NCBI GenBank assembly: GCA_963970005.1
Contig: CAXAMN010021113.1
Span: forward strand, 743,901-807,900
DNA length: 64,000 nucleotides
DNA from: Durusdinium trenchii
Taxonomy: Eukaryota; Sar; Dinophyceae; Suessiales; Symbiodiniaceae
Direction of reading: 5' to 3'
Part shown: one piece after another, positions 30,820-43,748 of the stretch
Layout of the letters: each line of letters begins with the position of its first letter
Numbering within the stretch: position 1 is the first letter of the stretch
The notes under the pieces: generated by a model
What the model was told of the DNA's origin: nothing
The model's input: the letters and a program-made list of their open reading frames with translations, nothing else
Databases searched by the model: none
Translations under genes and position numbers: made by a program

Positions 30820-31520
30820 TAGCTCTTATAGATCCCCAACAATCCAGTGAAACATATACTTTGACCATCCCTTGCCGAATAACCCCTATAGAATGGGGGA
30901 GGTCGAGCTCCAAAATGACCTAGCATTTTATAGAAACTTTTCTCTAGAATCAAAAGTCAACCTACCTGAAACAGATCCACTCTGAGGATATCTGAGGTGA
31001 GAGAATCATATATTGATGGATCACTAGGTTGACCACCCTCATTTTATAGAGAATATATGACAATTGAGGGCATTTTATAGAGGACAGATATTTTGATTCT
31101 ATAGAGAGAACCTGGAGCAGTAGAAGGTTGAGAGTTTACTTTAGAGTGGATGGATGTTTTACAGTGAGGTAGGTTGGATTCTGATTCCATAGAAAGCACT
31201 TCAATTTGTGGAGTCTTGAGTTTTGAGTTTATAGTCTCAGCCCGCTTCCTCCGCAGAGTGATGCTGTTTCTCCCACTAGTCTATAGAATGAGAACCACCC
31301 CTGGCTGTTTCAATTAGATAATTCAGATTTTGAGCCTACAATTCTGTTACATTAGTTCCTTCAAGGGTGACCCCCTTTATTCTATAGAGAAACTATGCTG
31401 TATTGTACAAGGGTTGAAAGCTAGATTCTATAGTGGGGCATTTTGCTCCCAGAGGTTGGTTCAACCATTTATCACTATAGAATGGCGTTCTCAACCCCCA
31501 CCGGTTATTCCACAGAGGAT
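30820..31520. repeat. Field of recurrent TCTATAGA palindromes
   Basis: About a dozen occurrences of (T/A)TCTATAGA, TTTTATAGA, CTATAGAATG or close variants are spread at 15-105 bp spacing (near 30826, 30886, 30927, 31044, 31073, 31097, 31188, 31284, 31380, 31428, 31477, 31509). The intervening sequence is not obviously repeated. TCTATAGA is its own reverse complement. Confidence 0.65.
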
Positions 31521-31835
31521 CTTTGACCCTTAAAACTTAAAACGTCTTAAAACCACCCCAATGTAGGCAATTAGTTAATACATGGATTGTTGGGGATGTG
31601 TGCTCTTCTTTGTTCGTGTTGCTTTCCACCTTTGCTCCCTAGATCCTCCAAGAACCTCATAGAATCCATAGTAGTACCATCAGCTTCTATTTTTGCCCTG
31701 GGGCCTATAGGGGGGACAGTTGCACAGAGCACCAAGCGTCTCATCAAGCTGGATGTTTCCCCGGTCCCAGCCACTTCCGACTTAATAGTTCTTCCAAGCA
31801 TCTTAAGCCATGCTTTGAAGAAGCCCCTTGTTTTC

Positions 31836-31876
31836 TGCTTGGGCTTGGAGGTCTTCTGCTTGGGCTTGGAGGTCGT
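31836..31876. repeat. 21-bp tandem duplication
   Basis: Two copies of a unit starting CTGCTTGGGCTTGGAGGTCT lie back to back, just upstream of exon 31963. Confidence 0.75.
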
Positions 31877-31962
31877 ACCAAGAAAACAGAAACGTCACTT
31901 CCCCAAAACGACCCAAAAACCAACCCCCACGGCCCGTCGAGTCGACCGCCGTCCGAGGAGAG

Positions 31963-32022
31963 GCTACGACCGTCTCAGCTACCGGAAGCTCCTGGGCGCT
32001 GGGCCCGAGCTGGGCTGGGTCA
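31963..32022 (+). CDS. Exon of the VVGG module gene (GWVS block)
   Basis: The plus-strand frame gives YDRLSYRKLLGAGPELGWV, matching the third conserved block (RLxYxxLxGxGPxxGWVS). The acceptor is AG|GC at 31962 and the donor GT at 32023, both phase 1. The preceding exon ends in phase 0, so one small exon between 29125 and 31962 is missing. The intron is unusually long for so small an exon. Confidence 0.58.
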
Positions 32023-32548
32023 GTCGCTTGGGCAGACGGGCAGACGTTGGGGTAACATCGGGAAGGCATGCGATGGGGGGGCCAAGATGGGGAGAGATTG
32101 GGGGATCCAGTGGTTTGAGTTCAGACAAGAACTGGACTAGCTGCGAGGCTGCGCTTGCGCGAAGGCAGGAGCTCTTCCAAGCCTTTTGGAGTGAATTGGT
32201 CCTCAACTTTGAGAGACCATTCTTGACAAGCATAGAAGCAGTTTACATTGCCACTGGAACATACTGGAACCCAGTTTTGATGTAGACCATATGTCGGTTT
32301 GGTGGGTGGTCTAATATAGATTAAAATATATAGAGGTCATATACAGGTCGTAGCTATTTATATATACAAAACAGTGAACCAGTCGCAGCTTACCGGTTGA
32401 AGTCGCAGCTTAATGTGTCACGACTCACTTGGGCACCTTGGCGCCAGTGTCATTGAAACATACCCGGCCGAGCCAACGCCGTGGTCATGTCCCTCGGTCC
32501 AAGTGTCCGGGCACGGTCGACGGCGTCCCAGGTCTTCAAGCCAACGGC

Positions 32549-32722
32549 GTGCCACTTCTTCAGCTCCTGCCACCGGCACCCGACCTGCCGCGCGCGCGCA
32601 CGCTGCGGCGGAGAGGAGAGGACGAGGCGCCAGGCTCTCCTGCTTGGGTCGAGGAGACCCGCTACCGCGAGATTGTGGCGTGGCAGAAGCTGAGGGTGCC
32701 AACGGAGGTTGAGGAAGCCTAG
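32549..32722 (+). CDS. Exon-like island, unknown product
   Basis: After CTCCCAG the frame reads LQANGVPLLQLLPPAPDLPR, then SPAWVEETRYREIVAWQKLR, open to TAG at 32722. A GT donor is possible after AAGCTGAGG near 32696. The island is GC-rich and protein-like against an AT-richer background. It may continue the module gene, but I do not recognise the domain. Confidence 0.42.
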   Translation: MPLLQLLPPAPDLPRARTLRRRGEDEAPGSPAWVEETRYREIVAWQKLRVPTEVEEA

Positions 32723-34996
32723 TTCGACTATCCCATATAGGTACCCCAGGTTTTCCAGGTCCTATATGTTCAATTAACCTCTTTGGGTGTGTGTTTTTGG
32801 GATCAGCCTGGATTCTCCTGGACCCTCCACATCGAGGGTTTTTCTCAGTCGAATCATGGTCGAAGCAATCCCACTGAAGCTGATTTCGGGGTTGACGCGT
32901 TGCCACAACTAAGGGTCCAGGACCATCCAACATCGGACATCCTTTGGTCCCAGTTCGATCATTCTCAGGTTTGCGTACTCACCTCCCTTCGACCATCCGA
33001 AGAAAGGAGGTACCTGGGTTACCTGTGTTCACTGAATTGTATTGCAGGACCGGGTGTTGTAACTCCCCTGCCTGTATATAAAAGTGTCAATCAGAGCAGA
33101 GATGATGATCCTGGTTTCCTCGGACTGCCCAGTTTTCATGACGTAAGAAACGCAGGGGCGCCGCTGCGACCTTTGGGAGCTCTGTTGCGGGTTGTGACGG
33201 AGTGGATGACATGGCGAAGCACAGAGGTTCCTCTCGTTTTCTATTTTTCTGGTTCAAGAAGAGGAGACCACAAACTTCTGTGGGTGTTCTGATCTCCTGC
33301 AGCTTCAACAAGCTTTTGTTTTTTCTAAATACTTTTATAGCAGACCAAGTGCATACCTACCATACGCCTGACTGACGCGTTTTTTTGATCGCACTGGAGT
33401 GAGAAGCTGGCACCATTCCTATCATTGTGGAGGAGAGTAGGGAGGGCTGAATGACTCATGTTATATATATAATCATGGTCCATTTGCATCCCTCATGCAG
33501 AGTTTGAATCTACATTCCTTATAATACTATTTGAGTCTCCGATATCCATGGTCCAGACAGGCAATAGTCTGTAAGAAAACAGAAGGTTCTCGGGCCATAT
33601 CCATAGCTGTTTGGAGAACTCAAGGTGTTCAACATGTTTTCTCTCTAAGTCCTCTTCATTCCAAAACGCTGATCTCAATGAGACCATCACATGGTTGTTT
33701 GCCCAAGGCATCGATCCGTTTCATCTTGGATGCGCCCTGCGAGGAGGTGGCTGCGGCTTGGCTTCTGACCCTACTAGTATGACAACAGGATGTGGGAAGG
33801 CCTTCTTCCCCAACCAGCAACGGTTGCAAGTTGCATGTTACAGCACGTGTGTTTATGCGTTCTCGGATGAACTGTTAAACGTTTGTTTGTTGCTTTTCTC
33901 GTTTTTAAAGGTTCCTTCTCGTTCGTGCATGGGTTTTCCAGACACCCACGCCGAGGAATCACACACATCAAAGCGATTTGCAACAGTTTTGCTGCATCCT
34001 TTCGTGTATGTTACTAACATGGAGGGTCTTGCTGTTGAACTATGTTGCATACCTCCGCATTCTTCAACGTGCATTGGAGAGGTAGCGGAATCATGAGCCA
34101 TCTCACGTATCAAGTCCACAGTCGGTGCAGATGCAGATGCCAGCTTTCGTGCTCTCCACTTTTTGGTGGGACACCATGTGCAGATGTGTTTATAATTATG
34201 GACCTGGAATCTCAAAAGCACTTCAGAAAATGGGTACAAGTTACAAGCGACCTGTTCCTGAAAAAGGGTCATGTCATGCCCCACGGTCCAAGGTACTTTG
34301 GAGGGTCCAGTTTTTTCATGTACTGTTCATGTTCAAGTTACTCCTCGGGATCCACACTTGTACCGAACCTCAGAAGTTACTGGACCCTCCAAGCCTGCTT
34401 TACAGCGTCTCCATCCTTACCCTCGATAGGAAGGTGGCAGTGAATCCAAAGGGCCAACGGTATGTATGCCGTTTGCGTTGGAACGATGCATATGAACTCA
34501 AGCACTCTTTGCGTTGCCCGAGAGCAGTTTTAATTGTACAGTGTTGGGGATGCAACTGTCCGACTGGTTACCCTACCCAAAGTATAAGGGTTGCTGGTCA
34601 AACACATTCTTTAGTTGACTGGTCCTTTCTCAAGGTCGTGCTCCCATGGGTTGTTTTTATCTTTTCTGTGCAGCCAGAACAAGTGGAAAACATGGAGATA
34701 TCTGGAGTTCGACGTGGTCATTTTCAGGTCGTAGATATCGCTCCACTGCTCAGCGTAGAGCTCTTACAGCTCTGAGCTCCAAAAGGTATATCTTTGATCG
34801 GCTGAAAAGAAAACGGTGTTACTAAAAGCGGGGTTCCAATTAAGAAACATGTTGAAAGACTTGCGCTGCGTGTCGGATGATTTCGAACGTCACCTCTGAA
34901 AAGTGGAAGGCAAATGGAAAGAACAGTGGATACCCACTAAGGTAAATAGAACATGTGGTTCCTTTTCGATGCTTTGTTTCCTTTGACTTCCACTAG
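32723..34996. other. Stretch without a supported exon
   Basis: Contains the second CTAGTTCGACTATCCCA repeat (32717-32787), a family 3 copy at 34288-34388 and no frame with clear splice sites. A possible piece (FILDAPCEEVAAAWL, near 33720-33765) was not convincing. Confidence 0.45.
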
Positions 34997-35108
34997 GTCG
35001 CCCTGTCTGCTGCACTCCACGGCGCTCCCGGCCGCATCGACATGCAGCGGGAGATCTTTGCTGCAGGGCAGCTGCAGCTTCGAGACCCACCAGAGCAAGA
35101 ACAGACAG
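34997..35108 (+). CDS. Exon-like island, unknown product
   Basis: Acceptor CACTAG|GTCGCC and donor ACAG|GTAGGG bracket a 112-nt exon reading VALSAALHGAPGRIDMQREI then FAAGQLQLRDPPEQEQ. Splice sites and composition are good. Family not recognised. Confidence 0.5.
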
Positions 35109-35527
35109 GTAGGGAGCGCTGAGGAGGGTGGCATCGTGGCATCAGGGCGTTGCTTTAATTCCAACCCGCATCCACGCATGGAAAAACAGATGCCCACACG
35201 ATTAGCAAGTTGAATTGGATGGAATCGACGGGCCAAGGGGGGTGGATGTACCATTTCCACCATGCCAGCTGGCCAGACTGATTGCAGCCTGTTCCTGCTG
35301 CTTTTGTTCAGTCAATCCGGAGGGTTCCTTGTCACGAGCGGTGAAGTCATAGAATCCAGAGGGTCGGAACAATCCAGTCCCGCCTTGCGATGCCTTAGCA
35401 CCTTAGATGGAGTAACAAGGGGAGGACCATGATCTCTCAAGATACCTGACATTGGGACATTGGACACACCCCACTTATTCAACAAGAAAAGGTATAGACA
35501 AATGTCTTATAACCTCTATTTTCCCAG

Positions 35528-35770
35528 GATCGCAGCCTTGATGGGGAGTCGGCCTTCATTCCCTGCCACCCCCGTCCTCACCCCATTGTCCAGCCCTTCG
35601 TTACGCGACGTAGCCGCCCACCTCAGAGGCCTACCACTGCCCGTGCCCATGTCGCCCCAATGGCGTGAGACCGCCTTTGCCACCACGGACTTCTCCGAAG
35701 AAACCGTTTGGAATGGCAGCGCGCCTCGGCGCCTTCGTTCGCGACGGTCCGGTCAGCGACGACCCCGCCG
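35528..35770 (+). CDS. Exon-like GC-rich island, frame unresolved
   Basis: The island begins at TTCCCAG|GATCGC and ends CCGCCG|GTGAGC. Three frames stay open over part of it: one reads IAALMGSRPSFPATPVLTPL, another reads FIPCHPRPHPIVQPFV, and a third reads RLGAFVRDGPVSDDPA near its end. I could not choose. Product unknown. Confidence 0.35.
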
Positions 35771-35804
35771 GTGAGCAACGTGGGAACGACATGGAGTGTC
35801 CCGA

Positions 35805-35978
35805 AAGTCAGTCGGTGCTGGGTGCAGGGCGAGAGGTGCAGGGAGCTTCTGCTCAGGGGGGGTTCACCCGACGCGTCTGGAGAGCTCGCGGAGCTCGCGA
35901 GCCACGTTTTCGATCGTTGGACGACAGGGGAGGGAAGGAGCTCCCACGCGGATCAAGTTCTCGTTCAGCAATTTTCTG
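35805..35978 (+). CDS. Exon-like island, unknown product
   Basis: One plus-strand frame reads RCRELLLRGGSPDASGELAE, then LASHVFDRWTTGEGRSSHAD, with protein-like composition. Splice borders are uncertain (GTGCAG|GG on the left). Confidence 0.33.
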
Positions 35979-37751
35979 AGGGAAGGTCTATAGAGGAGAC
36001 CCTCTGTGGTGTGGAGTTGGAGTGGGCCGACCAAGCATGTAATATGGTTCACGTGCATGTTTCTTGACCTGAACATCAGTGACTCAGTCACATTCAGTAA
36101 CCCCTATGAGCTGGTCGCAGCCACCGAAATCCCCATGTGAGTCATGTTTCTGGTGTTTTAGACCTCCTTGGAAGCTCAGACAGTTGGTCCAACGCCAGCC
36201 AGGATGAACCAGGCTGCCAGGGCGGGTCGCCCCCCCCCCAAGGTTTGGGGATGGTGAATGGACATGCTCCTGACATATCGAGTTTCCTCGATAGGGGGGC
36301 TATCCAAATGGATCCGGGTACCGTGGGCGCGTGGAATGCTGTGGAGGTGGGCAACTCCTCAGCCTCCTTTTCGCTGGGCCTGAGACCTCTCTGGAGTGAT
36401 GAGCTTTGCACCTATCAGGAGGAGGCTTCCGAACTGGAGGCGCCTGCGTCGGGTGAACACCTGGAGCTCCAAACCGTAGTTGGGTAGGTCCCACAGCCAA
36501 GTCACTGCGATATCAGTTTCGAGTTGAGAGGACAGATGCGGTGGAGGCCTTTAGTGGCAACCCAGCTGAAGCCCCGCAATGTGCAGCTTTCAACAAGCGA
36601 GAATCAGCTTGGCTTCTAAGACTTCTCAATTGGTAGACCAACGGCTTGGAAGGCCATACATGTCCATTTCACTTGTAAGTGCCTATAGAGATCCACTTCA
36701 GCCTGGTATGGCCGCTATAAACTACTCAACCACTCAACCCCTACAGACCCTACAGACCCAGGACACCATTTTGTTTCAGGTCGACAGGTCTTCGGAATGG
36801 AGGACTTCATGGACAAGAAACCTACCTAAACAATCCATGGCGCTGGAGTACTGACCAACCTTTGACCATTTAAAAGGCCTGTAACATCACCCCTGGCAGT
36901 TTCTCGGCCAAGCTTCCCGTCCCCATGGATTGGGTGTTGCACTGACGATGGGTGTCTTGAAGAGCGCTACGGGCGGCGTCCTCAGGTGGTGGTGAGAGCC
37001 AGTCGCCCTGACGCTGGGAAGAAGACGGCAGGAGTGGCATAGAAGAGTGTCCACTGCAAAATGGTCTATAGTGTTTGTACTATTGAATACTGATCTATCC
37101 GAATCTATCCCCCAAACACTCCATGCAGGCATAGTATTGACCTGTATTATTGGGGTGGTTGAAGTCCGGGGTCAACGTATGGCATATCTTATTATATTCT
37201 AGTTTGTTTGAGTCCTCCTTCTCACTGACTCACTCAATGGCTAAGAGTTTGAGACTCGTAAGAATGCCACTCGGAACCAGGGTGTCTAGGTTGTTGGTCA
37301 CCAGGGTCACCAGGGTGTCATGATGATAATGTACTTGCTGTGGATACAACATGGGCCCAACAGGTAGTTTAGTATTCACTGGAATTACTGCAGAGGCCCT
37401 GTGATCTGGCAAGGTCTTCGTCGTTGGCTGCTGATAGGAGAGAAGCTCTTGGAACCGCACTTGCAAGCAGAAGCTAGGCAATTGCAGCCCTGAAATGTCC
37501 TATACAAGTTTGGGCTCCTGGCCTACCTCTGTTTCGGTTCGGCGGGACAGGGATGGGGCCGGGGCTATATGGGGGATATGGGAGAGGAGCCCAAACGGGA
37601 AGCTTACAGGCACCTGAAGTACCTTCTCAGAAGGTCGTTGGAGCCCAGGGCATATCAAAGAGTACCAGCACCATCCTTCGGGGTCTCCCATCTCCATTCA
37701 ACACCCGTTTAGAGTATTAGAACCTGATGGAACCCCCTGATTCCTTCCAGG

Positions 37752-37936
37752 AAGGCCAGGCGCCTACATCCGCTCAACGACCTCCTCTTCCCCGATCTCT
37801 CGCGCGCCCCAGGGCCGCTCCCCGGCCTTCGAGTTCAGCTGCCCCAGACGCATCCGCTCGGTGATCCGCGTCACCGAAGAGCTGCTCGGCTCCGCTCTGC
37901 TCAGCCCTCGACCGGTGCCGCGCACGGTGGACTACA
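37752..37936 (+). CDS. Exon-like island, unknown product
   Basis: After CTTCCAG the frame reads SPAFEFSCPRRIRSVIRVTE, then ELLGSALLSPRPVPRTV, before a GT donor candidate near 37930. It is GC-rich against the surroundings. Family not recognised. Confidence 0.4.
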
Positions 37937-38544
37937 CCTAGACTCACCTACACCAGATCTCATTGAACACTTTGGAAGGTGGTATGTTGGGGGCAGCATT
38001 GGGGGTTTGATTTGATCATCCGTGTATATGCATAGATTCTTGGGAGACGAGACGGTGTGCATTGCCGTGGATCCAAGTCGTGGGCCTTGGAACTGCTACA
38101 TCTACCCTGGCCTTCAAGTTCGATTGCCTGGGTCATCCAAGCGGTGTCCGACTACCCGACACTACTTGTGGACCTCCATCGGAGACCCATTGGATGATCC
38201 TGGTATGGACCTGGTTTTGCCGTGTAAAAGTATATCAAAGTCCTCAAAACAGCTAGCAGTTCGGGATTCAATCCCGCTGTAAATCCCAAAAGGTGCGCTA
38301 CAAATCGCCCATGAAGGACCCCATCAAAAAAACCCATGTCCGACCGGCCTGGACCCGAACTCACCGGCAGCCTGGTGTTGTTGTATACTGTTTTCTAATC
38401 CATTTGGGGCCGAAAGGGTGCTGTAGCGACACATATCAAGTACCAACAGTGGTTGTGAAGAACATGGTTGTGAAGAAAATGAACATTGCTGCTGTGTAGG
38501 GGTAACCGCCAGCACTGACTAATTCAGAGAGAACACAACCCCTA

Positions 38545-38601
38545 CACCTCCAAGTACCTCCTCAGAAGGTATGACTGGACCCTCCTGGCACCCACCCACC
38601 C
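38545..38601. repeat. Partial family 3 repeat
   Basis: CCTCCAAGTACCTCCTCAGA, then AGGTATGACTGGACCCTCCT and GGCACCCACCCACCCTC, equal to half of the element at 30272. Similar halves occur at 37608, 41030 and 46044. Confidence 0.65.
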
Positions 38602-39071
38602 TCTAAAATGGCTGGAAAGCATGTTGCCACCTTAAACCAGACGCCCAGGACCTGTGGAGACGTTCTGTTCTGGATTGGGATGTTGCAAGCCAAGCAACCA
38701 AGGACCTGCGAGCATCCACAGAAGTTGTTCCACCTTCAGGTGCTGAGCCAGAGCGCGAAACCACACGCGAAACGGTGGCCACATTTCGAGTCATTGGCTC
38801 TACAAGCCTGTTTGAATTCCAAAAGCCTTTGTGTCAGTCCACATGGTCTGATTTTGTTTATTACTTTTTTTCGGGTATGGTCGTGTTTCAGCAAACACAG
38901 GAAGCCAGCATCCGGACCGTCCGGACCAGGTCCTTTGCAGTCGCATTAAGGAGGCCATCAAATTATCCTTTGACGAGACGCAACGTGAAGCCCTAGGACT
39001 GGCCGCTTCCTTCGCCGACCTGGACCTTACCCTCCTTCGATCCCATGTTCGGTCAAGAATGCCACTCCAAG

Positions 39072-39215
39072 GGAGGTCACGAACCAGTTCGGTGCTAGCA
39101 CCGTGAGAGACCATGTTTTTGATGGCCATTGGAGACTCCAATCCAAGGAGGTCACGAACTCAAGGTTGCTGTCCCAGTTGTTGAGAGACCGTCGTTTTTG
39201 ATGGCCATTGGAGAC
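39072..39215. repeat. Direct duplication, two units
   Basis: Both units contain GGAGGTCACGAAC, then a GAGAGACC and finally GTTTTTGATGGCCATTGGAG; the central parts have diverged. Confidence 0.8.
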
Positions 39216-39847
39216 CTTGGAAACGGTACAGGTCGGTGATTGAAACGGTGATCAGCGCCTTTGCATATGATGACTGGAACGGGTAACAACCATGGCTCAT
39301 AGTGCCTGAACAACCCAAAAACCCAACAATCTTGTCAGAAATTAGGCAGTATAGTTGCTTTGGGTTGCTCGCACGAGAAGGATATGATCCTTGAGATTAT
39401 CGTGCTTTCTGCCAAAAAATAGAAGCGGCACACTCCGAGCAGCCCAACTACAGTGCTCATTTATGGCCCCAGCAGCCCACTGCTCTGGCATTTTGCGAGG
39501 TGCTGTGCCAGAGCAGACGCTGCCAGATTGAGTGTAGGAGTTGATCCAAAGCACCCGTTTCACGCACACCTGGTGTCCCCAATGCTACCTACAAATTTGC
39601 TCGCTTTGTTTCATGCGCGTTTTGATGCTGAATTGCGGTCCTCCGACCGGTCACCAGTTGAGACCGGGGCCCAACTCTCAAACAAGGGTGCTGGAAAAGA
39701 ATGAGTTTCATTGGTTTCATCAAAATACCAGCTGTGCTATGTACTATGATTGATTTCCAGTGGTTCTGAATACCTTTCCCAGAAGGTGCCGAGCAAAAGT
39801 CGAAGCCCAACGAAAAACACTCAAACCAAAACGGGTGGAACCCAGGA

Positions 39848-39938
39848 ACTACTAGGAGCAAAGGGCATCGCTACTAGGAGCAAGGATGCTACTAGAGGCT
39901 CCTGGCCTCACTACTAGGAGCAAGGACGCTAGCTAGGA
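39848..39938. repeat. CTACTAGGAGCAA tandem array
   Basis: Four imperfect copies of CTACTAGGAGCAAGG occur with variable spacers (GCATCG, ATG, CCTCA). Confidence 0.8.
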
Positions 39939-40599
39939 GATTTCGAACGTATGACTGGGAAAAAAAAACAGCAGGACTTGCGTATGACCTCGACAGCATC
40001 CACTGCAGCTGCGGTGTGCGGCCCACCTCTGACGGTCGCGCAGAAGTGTCCCTTGGGTGGTGGGTCACTGTTCCGACAGGGTGGCGGGTCACGGTGGCGG
40101 AACACGGTAGTGGAACGGTTTCGATGAAGTGTGAAACCGACTTCGAGGGGTTTCAGAAGTGACAACAAGCAGGAATCAACTGACCCCGGCACCGTACCCG
40201 CACTCAAAAATACAGGGGTTCGGTTCAACCCCCTTTTTTCCCACGGTACTTGGAGGATCTAAGAGCAACCATTGGCAAGACATGGAAAGACTGTATTTGA
40301 GCCATGACACAACTGGGGTTCTCGCAAGCTCCATTTCGGTGTTTGGGGAGGGTTTAGAGGATCAACCCCTAGGGAAAGACCATGTTTTCCATCTCTTCTC
40401 TTGAAAAAGCCATGTTTCATACCGGAGCTTACAAATTGTTAGTGCTTTGCTTCTCATAGGATAATATGCATTATTAATCAAACATCCACCCTGTTTGCCT
40501 TGTTCATAGACCAGCCGTGGCTACCTGCAGTCTCGAAGTACCTTTCAAAACAGGGACATACCTTTTTTTTGATAGAGTCATGATGTCATGTCCTATTTT

Positions 40600-40736
40600 C
40601 CCAGACCATCCATGGGACTGGAATATGTGCCTCCTTCTCAACAACCCAATGTACCAGGATCATCCTGTCTGGGTGCCCTGTTTGGAGGTCCACGTCCGCA
40701 GTGTAGGGTATTGGACACCCAGACAGGATGACCCAA
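40600..40736. repeat. Inverted-repeat element, family 1-like
   Basis: Starts CCCAGACCATCCATGGGACTG. A second strong pairing is GGATCATCCTGTCTGGGTG (40657) with CACCCAGACAGGATGACCC (40717), giving a hairpin with a loop of about 40 bp. Confidence 0.7.
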
Positions 40737-43700
40737 ATAGGTCAATCATTGGGCACATGGATGCTTGGGGCCAGGAATGAATGGGATCGGATCGGGCTGA
40801 GGGTGAACTTTGAAGCCGGTTCCGTTTGAGTGCCGGTCGAAATCGTTTGTTGGTTTATCGGTCAATGTTGAGAAAAAGCAAGTTGAAGCCACGAACAGAG
40901 GTTCTTCAGAACCCCTTTTTTGACTATCCCAGATACCCCCCGTCGGTTCCTTTTTCATGAGGCCACAGCTCCCAGAAGCTGCTTCAAAGAACTACATTCG
41001 TACTACAAATATCTTAGACACCAGACACCAGGTATTTGGACCCTCCAAACCCACCCCAGTCCCACCGAACCTCAGGAGGGAATATGTACCAATTCAGGTC
41101 ATCTGAACCTCTCGCGGCCCACGACCTCCCCAAGGTTCCGGCAGCTCTTCGGCGGCTCCGCGCTGGCTGAGACGCAGCCGGGGCCACGGCCAACTGGGCG
41201 CCCGGTCGCTGGGCTGACATACAGACAGCCCCTGGGGACATATGGGTTCAGAAAGCTTATACACTGCAGGTCTTCTTAGTTCGGTCTTGAACCGTGGCAT
41301 TTATTATAGGTTCAGAATGGCATTTACACCGCAGGTGTTTGAACTAATTGGAACTCAATCCTAGTTTTTTGTGATATTCACGGTGAGGTTGTGACATTCT
41401 GTAGATGCACGCACACCGCTGAATCGACCTGGGAAGTCCAGGGGGCTCAGTTCCTGACTCCCGAGGACTTCGATTACGATCCCATTGCGTTGCTGGCAAG
41501 TCAAGTCCTGCCACTCGCAGCGAGTCGTTTTCAACATGTTGTTTTCTCCGGATGGTTTGTGCGACTGTGTGGGGGGTTCCGTGCAGACACCATGCAGCAA
41601 GCTGCAGCAAGCAGCGTTTTCCAAAGACCAGTAACACAACACCCAGACGATGCATGCAAGTAAACCATGAGTCATGCAGGCCGTAACTTTGCACCGGATC
41701 ATTTGGGCGGAAAACACCCCGCAACCACTGCGAAGAGGGACCCGGCAACCAGAAGGGACATGGTTCTGACCCTCCTAATTGAGGGTTACTGGATGTTCAT
41801 CGTATTGATCACCCAACCACGGCACAGGTGAGATGGTTCCTGGGTCACGGTTTCCTGGTAGCGCGGGTTGAAGCGCTTCCTGGTGGGTGAGAGGTGGTTT
41901 GGGACACGCGTGGCCAGGTTGAGACCCCCTGGTCGAGTCGTCTCGAGTCAATAAGGGATGAAGAAAAGAAGATAAAAGAAGCTGAGACGAGGTCAGGTAA
42001 TTAGCATACAAGCGTCGCTATGTGAACAATCACATCTTCCAAGCCCGGACCTATTTGCCTACATTGGGGTGGTTGAAAAGGGGTCGATGCAGGCATCTTG
42101 TTCCTGTCATTTCCTGTCCCATGGATGGTTTGGGAAGGCTTGGATCGACCCTGGCACATTTGTTTTTACACAGCCTGAACGGTTTGTTTCACGGTCCCAC
42201 ACGTGGCTTGCTTCTACGGATCGGATTGAACGGAGCCGACGGTGACACCCACACGTGTCGGCCAAGAGTCCTGGATGTGTATTAAAAAATAGGGAGACGT
42301 GAGACCTCCCAGGCAACGACCCTCTGGAAGGTTCGGGAAATTGCAACACCCATTGGTTGGGACGGTCTCCCTGCTATACACACCGCCTGGATTAGGGTGT
42401 TTCCGTACTGCCAGTGTGTGCCAGTGCACTGGTTGGTTGACTGGTCCCCTGTTTTCAGTGGCAAATGCGGAATCACTGCCACCCTTTGAGAATCTGATTG
42501 GAGTGTCCAAGGGCACTCTGAGAAGTCGTGATTATTGGTGCCGGATCTTGGAATCAGGCCACCTCCTTTCAGGACGACCAAGGTCGATGTGCCAGGCCCC
42601 GACTCTATTTTGTTCCAACGAATCCACCATGCATGTACACCCACACTTTCACTGCCAGGTCATGATCTGCGACCTTAAAGTATTTGAACATACTTGAAGT
42701 CTCTCGAGCATCTCCATTTGTTTCAATAGACCCATGTAACTCAGAGAAGAAGAAAGGACACACAGTGACAGTAAGACCCATTTCTGTTTCTTTTCGAAAC
42801 GGTTTCTTCTTGGAGAAGAGATAATATAGTAACGTTCCTCTTGATGTGTTCTTTACTATCTTGGTCAGATCTGCTTTGTTGAGATCTGTCTGAGGTATAT
42901 GTTGGACATCGAAACTCGGGTTTGGGCCTCCATCCATGGCTTTCCTTTGGCGCCGACCTCAGAAGGTGGTTCGACCTTCGACGAGGGGGAGCATCGTCGA
43001 CCCTGAGGGTCGGTAAGGGTTTTGCGAAGTCAACACCCTCACCTGGAGTTTTGGGAGACATGGACGAGCAGCTGTTTTGGAGACATGTACTGCTATATGC
43101 ATCTATTTGACTCTATTTGCTACCAAGAACTTTTGCTCGTATCAAGGGAGCTGTCGCTTTTCAGGGTCCCGGCTGTCGAGGGTCGGAACTGTGGTATCGG
43201 ACCCGGTACTCATCGCCTGGGCATGTGTGAAGGGTAGGACCATCGCCTGGACCTTAGAGGTTAGATGGGGATTGACTTTCAACTCATCTCTTTGGACAGG
43301 TGCTACACTCAGAAGCCTCAAGACTCCTTGAAACCACGCAGCTGTTAGAAGAGATCATCTTCTTGTGGCGCCAGGCGTTGCAAAACATGATCCCCCAATT
43401 CGTAGATCGAAGGTGAGCATCCACTATATTCGTCATTGAACCATGGGGACTGTTCTGCTAGCGCATCGATGCAGGTGATTTGATCAGAGTGAGGCCCCGG
43501 CCAGGAGGCCCAGGGATCAGGTCCGCTGATGTGTTCGACACCAGAGTGGGATGCAGTCGAACCCCGAACACCAGAGTGGGGTGCTCTTGTGTTGATTCGC
43601 TCACTTGACTGCTCTGAGTAGAGGTTGAAGAACCCTTCTTTTAGACTGTGACGATCCACAAATGAGGTACGCCCCAGCAGGAGGTGCTGAATGAATTTCA

Positions 43701-43748
43701 GGTGACCCAAAGGGACCCAAAGAACATCTAATTACTTATGGGGTTGAG

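Larger units (their letters stand above)
37983..43740. other. Repeat-rich stretch without a supported exon
   Basis: Contains family 3 fragments (38545, 39760, 41030), a 60-80 bp direct duplication at 39072-39215, a CTACTAGGAGCAA array at 39848-39938, family 1-like hairpins at 40600 and near 42041-42147, and a weak GC-rich island at 41105-41275 whose frames I could not defend. Confidence 0.45.

Noticed and set aside
31587..32285. Plus-strand open frame of 232 codons as a single gene
   Set aside because: Only the part at 31963-32022 matches a known module and is bounded by splice sites. The rest includes a 21-bp duplication and low-complexity reading.
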